Assembly: GCA_032622095.1 (NCBI GenBank)
Contig: CP136062.1
Location: 130,899,282 to 130,963,281 of the forward strand
DNA length: 64,000 bases
Direction of reading: 5' to 3'
DNA from: Siphonodentalium dalli
Taxonomy: Eukaryota > Mollusca > Scaphopoda > Gadilida > Siphonodentaliidae
The notes beneath the pieces are model-generated. The model did not search any database. It saw only the letters and a program-made list of their open reading frames with translations, and was not told the DNA's origin. This document shows positions 14,801-26,800 of this stretch, in pieces (the stretch's first letter is position 1; each line of letters begins with the position of its first letter). The position numbers and the translations under genes were made by a program.

Positions 14801-17800
14801 GGGTTCCGTCCATTCATTATTATGAGAAATACAGCCCTTGTTTCACTTAGGAATTTCTGTGTCTTGATGGAAATTTCAGCTTGGGCATGGATCATCAAAT
14901 TTGGTTGTGCTTTGGCGTGTTGCAATTGGTAGCCCAGTTTAGGGGGAAAGGATAAACACTTTTTGGATTTAGAAAATATTTTTTTTTACATCGAGACAAA
15001 TATTTAGTATTGCCCACTCTCTAAACTGAGCATCGGGGGTATATGACACGCTTGTTTTAAGTAAGCCTATCTCTTAGAGACTAAGAGTAACTCTTCACTA
15101 TCACATGTCCAGTTTCGCTCACTTTAACTAAAAACCAAATTCTCTCATTTATCTCACAGCTATATGCTTGTTTTTAACCCTTCCTATACTAAATACTCAT
15201 TAACAAGTAGTTCCCTAAGGAATTATTATCTGAACATTTCCCACCAATGAATATCAATCATTCTGCTCTTGTATTATCTGTTTTTCTGTCTGTCGTCTGC
15301 TTTTATTACCTGAACACCCCTCCAAATGATTAATCGACGGTTGCAATGTATACTTTTATAACTGAACGGGAGAATTCATCTAGTACCGGCACAGAAAGGG
15401 TTAATGTCTCACATTATGTGCAGCATATATTTAGGTGACGTTTACACATAGCCGGTGAAGTCGTTACCCAGCGAACCCATTAGCCGGCGAAGGTTGGGCA
15501 GAGTGTTTACACATCGCCGGCGAAGATAAGCATATATTCATGTGTCTCCTTTACTTGTTAATAGTTTTCGTTTCAGTTCTCACTGAACTGCAATATGATA
15601 TTGCTGTACACCTGTAAACATCTAGCCGCTTCCTGTTAGAGATATCGTTGGGCAGTATAGTGAAATGAAACTTTTTAGAAATGGAAATGCCGAAATTATT
15701 AATATCCAACTCAAAACTTTCAGGTATTGCTATTGGTAATTTTATAGATATTTAAACAACATTGTTAATGGTTTGTTTGTGTTCATAGACAGCCTGTGAA
15801 GTGAGTGTCGCACCAAAAGCATGGTCATTGTCAGTTTTGATATCTTTTCGTCGCATACATCTACAAATTGGTGTCTAATCATTCGGATTGGATTTTATAT
15901 TATATAAATTATATAAGTTTCAACAATGCGAATCAAATGTGACACATTTTCCATTTGCACATTATACAATAAAATATGTTTTTCATTTTACTCGGGCGTT
16001 CACCATGTCCATGTATATAGGGCCGTGGCGATGGGGGTGTCTCATCCCAACTTTAATCAAAATATTCAAAAGCTGGAAATTTCATACCTGACACGGCAAT
16101 AGTTGGAAATTTGACATTAGCAATATGTTGAAATTGTTCTCGTAGATTTATTTTCAACAATTTGTTATTGGTGAGTTCTTTAGGCAACATTTGCTTAATT
16201 TTTGGCCAAATTGTTGGACTGAAATGGCCATCAGTTGGAAATGATCCAACATTAGAGGTGCGTCAAGTTTGGAAAATGTCCAACAATTGGAAATCTTAAG
16301 GCTGGATGCTAGGATTTTGCAATTTTCAGGGTTCAGATTAAAAAAAATTCTCACACCTGGCCATAACCATGGTCGGTCGATAAATTCCAAAGATGAACAG
16401 TCCCACACCTCCAAATCAGGCCCTCTAGACCCGTCCCTGTGTACATATGTCCACGGCGCACTCAGATTTAGATTATTGAACTAATTGTCCATTAAGTTTG
16501 AATCCATAGAAACGTGCCATCCCATTTCTTCCACATATATATGGACATACATGTACATGAATTAATTACCTCGAATGCGCAACAAATGTACCATGCACAT
16601 GCAGAGTACGTGTACCATCATCAGTTAGTATTTATAATAATAGCTTATAACCAAGGTGCGTGACCACCGACGGACAGCTGATTAGAGACAATCAAACTGG
16701 CACACTGACCAATATATACACAGGTGAAAAGCGGGCTGGTCTATCAGCGATTGCACAATAATATTGTTCGAGTTAATTGTTGAAAGGTAATCACCCATGA
16801 CGGCATGACCCCAGATAAACATCTAACTTAACAGCAGAGCGAATTAGAATCCATACGACAATCAGGTGCTTGTACTAAATCATTTTATTCAAAAGTTGAA
16901 AACCGTATAGCTGAGTATCCGGATAGCCGTAATTCTTATCCGGCGAAGTATAAACACTCTATTGTTATCGCTGCCGGCTAAAGCGAATACGATCTTCGCC
17001 GGGTAATGTATAAACACCCCCTTAGTGTTCGGTGGGTTGTAACATCCACAATATATTATATTAGATTCATTACCTATTGACATCGGTTAAAAGTTAATAT
17101 CTTTCTATGACTTTCTTGAATTCTGATTGGTTGCATACAGCTGCATAATTTCTGATAGATTCATGCTGACCTTCTATCAAAGAACAGTCACACGTGACTA
17201 TTTTTTTATTTTAAATAGTAATGGTTTCAACTATTTGGAATGAATTTCTGTTGACTACTGTGAGAGTTGCTTTGGTTTGTTAATATCTCACATTATGTGC
17301 AGCATATATTTCATTTTCCACATCATTTTGTTTGTTATGTTTTATAAATTAACCTAAATTTTATTTAATTCATTGTCTCATTCAGGATAATGTGATATAC
17401 GGTGATGATGCTCCCCTGCCTCCTCAGCCACATGTCAACCCACCTGCTGCACAGCCCGCAGCTCAACCAGCTGAGCAAGTTGATGGTGGACTCGGAGCCG
17501 CTCATCAGGCGTTACTCCAAGGTGGTGGTCCAACAGGATTTCAGGCTTACAGACGACCTCCTCTCTTCCACTTTCGAGTAAGTACCATTGCCGTAAATAA
17601 CTGTTTTAGAAAGGTTTCGCAGAAACCACTATTACAGTTAACATTTAGGAATATGTCAGTGTTCGGTGGGTTGTAACATCAATAATATATTATTATATTA
17701 GGCTGATTATCTATTGACATCGGTTAAAAGCTAATATCTTATATGATATCTCACTTGATTTTCTTGCATTTTCATTGGCTGTGTACAGCTACATAATTTC

Positions 17801-20800
17801 TGATAGATTCATGCTGACCTACAATCAAAGAACAGTCACAGTAGTAGCAGTTCCAACAATTTGGAATGAATTTCTGTCAGTTCCTGTGAGAGTTGTGTTG
17901 GTTTGTCAATGGAGCTGCCATACATATTCATTAGTGGGAGGAGCTTACAGTTGCTGGGAGACAAGTCGTCTTCAGAAATAGAGCATTCATGAAGAAGACA
18001 TACTGCTTCTTTAAATTCTAAAAAAGTTTTTTTGTTTTAATAATTGTTTTAAATTATAAATATGAATGTGTACCATAATGTGATAGACAATACTTGTTAC
18101 AATTCATGTGACAATTAAAGTTATGAGCATTGTTATATACTGGTAATTAAGAAAATACGAATAGTATTATAGTCTTAATACTATGAAGTTTGCCTCTCGT
18201 ATGCTGATAAATGTCCTATTTCACTAATTTTGTGTCCAGTCCATATTATACACATCTATAGGGAATATATGGCAGTATTGTTCACATGTAAATACGTTTT
18301 TTCGAGAAGTCGGGTGTTGTAGAAGTGATGGTATGCCTGTCTTGTGATGTATTAAGAATGCTGTAGCCTCGAAAAATAATTATATTTTCTAACTGTTAAC
18401 TTTAATAACTGTTAGGTTCCAAAACCTCTCTGATGTAGTATCATAATGAGATTTGAATAGAAATTGGCATACTATTAGGTAATTATCAGGAAGTTTATCC
18501 CCCATAATTTGTGTGCTGACACCCAATACATGGAATCAAAAGGGAATTTATATGATTTTAGTACATTTGATACCCTCTTTTTTTTATATGCCCTTTTTGA
18601 AAAAACAACATACTATGTTATAAGTCCGTCCATCCATCTGCGTTGTCCGTCCGTTCGTTTTCTTTTTCCGGATGATAACTTTGGTAAGTCTGAACTTTCA
18701 CTCGAGTTACGGCCCTTTTTGTTGAAATTTGCACTTAATTTTCGTTTTCTGGAGTATAACTTTAGTAAGTCTGAATTGAATGGAATGAAAAATACAGGTC
18801 AAGTTCGAATTTGGGTACTGTCTGAGTTTCACCTGAGTTATGGCCCATTGTTGAAATTACCACAGACATTTTTTTCCATACCCTAGCGATGCTCTTGTTA
18901 GAACTAATGAATTAAAAGGTGCTTAATAAAACCATTATATTTGTTCGCACTTTTAGTGAAATTTCAGAAGAACTACAATGATTTAATGCTTGATCACATA
19001 ATTAAAAATGTTTGTGGGTGTGTGAATCCTGTATTACTTATCAACATGTAGAAACTAGCTAGTTGCTCTGACAGATATCTGTTAAAATCCCTTTCAGGTC
19101 GCCATTCTGATATTTCTCATGTGTGTCACATTATTCTCCATGAGCCTGCTATCACTGACTCTACCTGGTAAGTTATTATTTTACCACTATTCTTCAATGT
19201 AATCATTTTAGCCCATTGTTTCCAATACAATGCCTAAATAGTGAAAATGACATTTTCAAAATGTCTACTGGTAATTCATGACGAGAATTTTCTTTCTATG
19301 TACTCAATTCAGTGTTAATATTTTCTATACTAAATACTCATTGATGAGTAGTTATCCCTTAAGAAATGTTCTGATAATAAGTTCAACAAATGACCTATTG
19401 GACTCCTTCTACACTTTTATTATCTGTTGTCTGCTAATTTATCCTGAACACCCCTCCAAATGAAGAATAGACCATTCAAAGGTATACATTTATAACTGAG
19501 TGGGAAAATCCATTCAGTATAGAAAGGGTTAAACACTGGGATAATTTTGTGGATAATGTCACTTATAATTTTACTTGATTTCATATCCGAAACCTCTCGA
19601 CAGCGTTACTTGATTCACTTGTGTTTCTTCCGAACTGACATGAACATATATATTTTTTATTTATCAATCTAGTTTTACATCACTACTGGCTTTATATTGT
19701 ACTAAAACACTTATCAAAATATGCTCATAAACAGGTCAAGCACATCCTGAATTCAACTGTTTAGTTATATCCAACTGTAATCAGTAAATATGGATATCAT
19801 CGTTTTGTTAATTCGATACAAGAGTCATAACCCAATATCGTATTTCACAAAAAATTATTCAAAACCAGTTAATACTAAATCGATACCATGTTTATTTTTG
19901 TGACGAAATAACGTCCTGATCTGTGCGAATGATTAATCATGATGGCAGTTGAAAAGGAAGTTAAATAACATTCAATTGGTCTAAATATTGTTTGAAGGAG
20001 CGATTGAGTGATCATGTTAATGTAATTTAGAAAGGCCTTCTTGTGTCATTATTAATTAAATTCCAGACATTTGCACAAAAGATTGCAAAATAAATGTTAT
20101 CGTGAGACTGTTTATTTGCTGTAATGTTGCTGTGAGTGCAATTTGGCTGTGCATGATCCCATAGTTTCCATAAAAACAGGGAAATGGTAGATTTAGCATC
20201 AAGTTCAACTATAATAGTTAAATATAACTATTGGTATAATATTTGAATTACGGATGTGTCTTACTTGATAAATGGGAAACAAAGTCATATCTATTGCAAA
20301 GTATTGCTATTATTTATTACATATTGTTTTCTCTCTCATACTTTCAGTTTGTATTGGTCGGAATCTGATGTCTATATGGGTCGGTGAAACTAAAATTCAT
20401 GAGCTTTACACCGCTGCCTGTGGATTGTACATTTGCTGGCTACTTCTCAGAATATCAACAATCATGTTCAAATGGATACCAAGAGGATCGTCAGCCATTC
20501 TCAACAAACTTAAAGAATGGTCAATACTTGTAAGTTTTAACCCGTTCTATTGATGAGTAGTTTTTAGCTCACCTGAGACGAAGTCTCCGGTGGAGCTATA
20601 GTCATCACTCCTCGTCCGTCGTGCCATCCATCGTCCGTCCGTCAACAATTCTTTAAACATCTTCTCCTCTGATTCCATTGGACGGAATGGGTTCATATTT
20701 GGTGTGGATGTTCCCTAGGTGACTCCCATTCAGATATGTTCAAATGAGGTCACTGGGTCAAATAGTTGCGAAGTCAGGGCCATAACTCTTTCCCTCCATA

Positions 20801-23800
20801 GTATTTCTTAAAACAACTTCTTGTCTAGAACCATTGGTCCGATTTAGCTTATATTTGGCATGAGGGTTCTTGAATGACTGGAGTTCTGATTTGTTCAAAT
20901 GAGGTCACCAGGTTGATTAGTTGAGAAACCAGGGCCATAACTCTATTCCTCCATAGTAATTCTTAGAATGAAATCTTCTCAAGAAACATTGGGCCGATTT
21001 AGCTTATATTTGGTACGGAGGGACCTTGGGTGACTGGGGTTCAGATTTTTTCAAATTGGGTCACTGGGTCAAATAGGGGCAGAGCCATAACTCTAAAAAC
21101 AAAAAATTACATTTTTGCATTTTGATCTTTGATTTTTTTAGGCACATCACAGCTACCCACCCCACCCACCTCCTGTCCCTGCCACACCATGCTGTACCAT
21201 ACCATATTATCTCTGCCTACTTCACCCCATTAAAATCCTTGTTTTGATCACAGCCGTAGGAGTAACACAATACATTGGTATTGCTTTGCAAAATGTTTGC
21301 AGTCATTAATTATCTCAATGTCAACAGCTCTCTAAGACATACTGGTAGCTGATAGTGGCTTTATGTATGGAATTTTATCCCATGTTTATCTCAGATACAA
21401 ATTACCTGTTTGACAGATAAAGTTTATATTTACTATTAATATTAACCATTTCATCACCAGTTGTGCTGGTGAGAGCAATGAAGACCCTGTGCTTGTGCAT
21501 TCTCTTATATATGCGAGTCTCCCATGGGGAGCCTCCCATATAAAGGAGAATGCACTGGCTTTCAAGGTCATGGAAATTTTGTTTTAATTAAGCCAATATA
21601 GTCAGGTATTCAAATAAATCATGTATGTCATATTCTTGCAGGGATGTCCCCACAGTGTTGGGGGGGGGGGTGATTTACAGATTTGTTCAATGAAATGTAA
21701 TTTTTAAGCTCACCTGAGACGAAGCTATAGTCATCACTTCTCATCTGTCACCTGTTCATCTGTCTGTCCGCCCATCCATCTGTCAACAATTCTTTGAACA
21801 TCTTCTCTAGATCATAAGACTGAATGGGTTCATATTTGGTGTGGATGTTCTCTAGGTGACTCACATTCAGATTTGTTCAAATGAGGTCACTCTGTCAAAT
21901 GGTTATGAAGCCAGGGCCATAACTCTTGCCCTCCATAGTAATTCTTAAAAACGACTTCTTCACATGTTCCATCAGGTTGAATGGGTTCATATTTGGTATG
22001 AAGGGTCCTTGGGTGACCGGAGTTCAGATTTGTTCAAATGGGGTCATTTGTTTTAAATGGGGTCACCTGGTCAACTAGGGGCCAAGCAAAGGACAGTTTT
22101 CCTCTTAATATGCTTCCTTCACACGGACCATCAGGTCTATTTTACTGATATTTAGTATGAAGGGTTCTTTGGTGCCTGGGATTCAAATTTATTCAGATGG
22201 GGTCACCAGATTAAATAGGGTGGGACCAGGGAGATAACTGTATGTCTCTATAGTAATACTTAAAATGTCTTCTCAAGAGAGGTTGGACTATTTAGCTTAC
22301 ATATAGTTTGGAGGATCCTTCAGTGACTGAGATTCAAATTTGTTAACATGAGGTCAACCTGTCAAGAAATGACGGGGCTATGGGGACTTAACACTTTTGT
22401 GTCTAATAAAATCATTAAAATACAAAATTGGAAATTTCCAACAATTGAGAAAGTTTGAGATGTCGGTTGTGAAATTCCAACCTAAGACTTGGGAGTCTGG
22501 AGCCCGGTCAGGAGGGGATATGTTGAGCTGGAGGGGGGGGGGGGGGGGGGGTGATCAGTAGTGTACAGTTGGTAATTTTAAAGTAGATATTAACCGATCT
22601 ACATACATGAAGCCTCTCTAGCCACATATCCTGTTTAGATCTACTTCTTTTAAAGTGATTATGAAAAGTTCTGACTGTTATGGTCTCCAGAGTCCCAGTC
22701 TTATCAGTCTTTGCAGTCTGGTGAGCGACCCCACAGTCTTTGACTGTCTTGTCTTAGGAAATGTCCAGAATTTTTTTTTTTTAGCTCAACTTGACAAAGT
22801 AAAGTTTAAGCTATTGCCATGGGTTGCTGTCTGTCTGTCTGTCCATCTGTGCATTGGGGCTTTCATATCAACAATTCTCTTTAGCACACCGTACAGGCCA
22901 CATCTCTCATCCTATCATCACCAAACTTGATATAGATCTTTGGGTGACCTCTAAATGGGAGCAGTCATTTTTTCTGAAATTTGTAAAAAAAAATATTGCC
23001 ACCAGCAGCAATCTTGGTTTTTACTCTTTGCATGACTAAATACTTCTGTGCACCCTACAGACAACATCACTCATGCGATCAACACCAAACTTCATATGGA
23101 TCTTTTTGATGACTTCTAGATATTAGCCATTGATTTTTTCCTAGATTTGTTTAAAAACATGGCCGCCAGCAGTCATCTTTGATTTTACTCTTTACATGAC
23201 TAAAATTACATCGGCACACCCTACAGGCCACATCTCTCATCCGAGCCATCTTTGATTTTACATTTGAATCTATCCATACACACATTTATTGGAGAAATGT
23301 TTTGATTACTTCCAGATGGGAGCCATCAAATATAAATGATTTTCAATGAAAAACATGGCTGCCAGCAGCTATCGTGGATTTTACTCTTTGTATGACTCAA
23401 AAACTTCAGCATGGCCTAAAGCCAACATTTTTAATCCAATTGATCCCAAACTTCATATGGCTGTTCGAGTTGACCTCTGGTATTGCTTAAATACTTAAAC
23501 TATCCGCATTCCTAACACTCCATTGACTGTAATGTATGACATTATCACCTCTCCAAGTTGAACTTCAGTGTCATTAACACTTTCTATTTATTATTTTCTG
23601 TTTGGATTTGAAATACGAAAATGAATTTTTTTTTAGTTTCTGGAGTATGCTTTCCAAATTTTGAGACAAAAAATTTAAATCCTTCCCTCATCTCAAAATT
23701 GAGATCTTATTGCCTGAGAACACTGATATTTAATTTTAATGGCCAAAGAAAACACTTTATCTACCATTTCCTATGAAATTCCCTGATACAATGGGCGATA

Positions 23801-26800
23801 ACGAATGGGCGATAAAAGCATCCGTATCGTTACTACAGTTGCGATACAAGGCGCTCGTGACGTCGTTGACTGATCAAAATCATGAATGAACTGACGTCAC
23901 ATCAATCGCGTGAAAAATCAAAACGACATTCCAACGTATATTCTTGCGTACTATAAACAAATAGTTCCAATGTTTTAACATTATTTGATTGCCTACCGGG
24001 TAACCATCACGGGTATTATGGTATAACACATCACAAGGGAACTAATATGTATGTGTTCAGTATGTATTATAAATGTAAGAAATTGTGTCCATTGAATACA
24101 TTTCCGTTAGGCATATTCGCGTGAACAGGCAGGTTTAGCAAAACGAGCTAATCGCGTGACACAGATACCTTTGCAGGTTGGGAGAATTTACTCAAGAAAG
24201 CGAATCATCGGACACAAATTCAACAGTTTTGGCATTTAAGAAACTCCTGAAATGTAATTTGTGCGGTGGATTCTGTCACACCAATGGTAGATAAATGTGT
24301 TATATACACAATGTGTTTGTAACGATTCATGTATCGCGACTCGGGCTAGTTTTCGTGTCCATATCGCGACTCGGCGACCAAGGTCGCCTCGTCGCTATAT
24401 GGCCACGAAAACTTGCCTCGTCGCGATACATGAATCGTTACAAACACATTGTGTATATAACACATATTTATTGAACATTATTTTTATATTTTTTTCAGAT
24501 AATAAAGTCACTATTCCTGTGTTTCTTGCTGCTTGGTGTCATTCCGTTGTTGCTGGGCGTATTATTTGAGTTGGTAGTCATAATACCTCTTCGAGTTCCT
24601 GCAGATCAGTGTCCTATATTTTTCCCATGGCAGGTATGTAATGCATTTATCATGACTCCATTATTGATCCTCTATAAAGTTTGTTTCGTAAGCTGAATAT
24701 CGGAAAGTTATACTTTCCCAGGGGGAACTCTTGCTATATTATCCCTTTTGTCTTATTAATTTTGTTTGAATAAACGTCTTCAGAGACAGTTGGGGGTATA
24801 ATGATTTATTATTTGAGTCTCACTTCAACACCTTTTTACGAGGTATGCTGTGTTCTGATTGGCCGGGTGAGAATTCTCAATATTGATTGGTTGGAATGTG
24901 GTTTGTTTGTGATGGGATGCGTGGGGGTCAGTTAGCCTCCGAGTGGTTAGTCTCTGGTTGGAGGGTATGGTTGAAGGCTAATGGTTGTCATTGTCAGTTT
25001 ATGTGGCTAGTTAGCCTCCAAATTGTTGGCCTTCAACTGGAGGCTTTTCTCGACGGGGGTTATTCATGTGGTTAGCCTTATGTTTGTAGGCTATTGTGTA
25101 AATATATGGTTCTTGTGTTTCCCATGTGGAGGCTAATTGTGTTGTCCCTTGTGGGTGGCTATATAAGAGTGTGTACAGGCTTCGATAGTCTCATGGGTAC
25201 AGGGGCTTGTTCAGACTTTTGATTGTAAGCTGTCATTGCTTGTCTGATTTGACGGCCATTATGGGGGATTGTTAGCCTCCTAGTGGAGGAGGTTATATGA
25301 TGATTATTGGTTTCGGTGTAGAGGCCAACTTTTGTATGTGATTCCTTTGATGCTGAATTTTCATTGTGTGTGTGTAAATTATCCCAATTGGGACTCATTG
25401 AGTAGAGAAATGTTCAGATCTGATAATAAGTTCAACAAACAGCCATAGGCCATTTATTGAACCTTTCCTACCAATGAAGAGGAATCCTTCTGAACTTGTA
25501 TTATATATTCATCTTTCTGTTGTCTGCTTATATTTTCTGAACATCTCTCAAGATGAATAATAAACTATTCCATTGCATACTTTTATAACTGTTTGGAGAA
25601 TCCATTTAGAAATGAAAGGGTTGATAGTTATTGTTTGATATAAAAAAAATCACTGTAAAATATTTCTATAAATTGGAATCTATATAATTGATTATTATTT
25701 CAGGACTGGGCTTTGGGAGTTCTTCATGCCAAAATAATCTGTGCTATCACCATGATGGGTCCACAGTGGTGGCTTCGGCATGTTATAGAACAGGTAAGAT
25801 AAATTATCAGCTGTATAATGTGAGAATGTTTCAAAATGGATATTGGTTATAAGTTTCATATATAAATATAGGTCATTAGGCATGATTTACCTCTGCTAAC
25901 TGTGTGGTTACTATCCTAAAAATATAACTGACCATCCAGCTGGTATACTAAATGCAAAATTGCACTGTTTATTGTCTATGTTGTAATTAGAACTCTGTAA
26001 TTGAGTCACCGTTGTTCCAGACTTATTGAACGTGTAGCTGTTCTAGATAATTTGGGAACAGCGACTTCAATCATACATAAGTTCAGAGGTTATTATTATC
26101 ATAACCATGCATGAGAGCTGATGCTTCTCTAAAATAGATATGATTTATCTTTGCATTTTATCTTTGCAGATATATAATGATGGATGGCGTAATATGAATC
26201 TCTTGTATATAATCAACAAGTTATGCATGCCTGTGATTGGTGTACTGGGTATAGCTTTGTCGGCACCGTATGTCATATCAAAAAGCATAGTTCCACTACT
26301 AGGTGAGTAGACTATGCTTGGTTTTATATCACTTCCCCCCTGGTGTTCATCTCAAATTGAGTATGGATTACAGTCGGATGAATCCAGGGACCAGCCTAGA
26401 GAAGTTACTAGACCCTAGTGTTATATTTTGACTTTTTATACCCCCATTCCAAAAGATGGGGGGGGGTATACTTGATTACATCTGCCTGATGTCTGTCTGT
26501 TCATTCGTCCGCTCATATATATCAACCATGGGTTATCGGATATTGCCGAAAATTTGTTATGCAAGTTTGGCATCAGGAGGGCTTTCAAAAGAGCCTTCAT
26601 TGACGTTGTTCACATTTTCCGTTCAAGAGTTATCCCTCTTTCTTTATCTGAAAATGTTGGATTTCCATCCGTCGTTCGTTAGAATTGTCCAGTAATTTGT
26701 TCTTTTTAAAAAAAAAATTCACAATTTGGTTTCCGACCTGCCCATATTTCAATTTTCACCATGGGGGTATCCCAGCACATGTTGTGCTACCTCTTGTTAG

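Larger units (their letters stand above)
12665..15054. mobile_element. Pearl/Helentron-like element, outer layer of a three-deep nest
   Basis: Starts AGGCCCCTGACTCCACAGGA..GGTTTGGGGCATATAG with a (CTGT)n stretch and ends CGGGGGTATATGACACGCTTG. Core units reading GAACATTTCAGCTTGTAA..GGTATGGTGATAGCCCAG repeat inside. One core unit is interrupted at 12871 and resumes at 14573, showing that the 12871-14572 element inserted into it. Confidence 0.6.
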
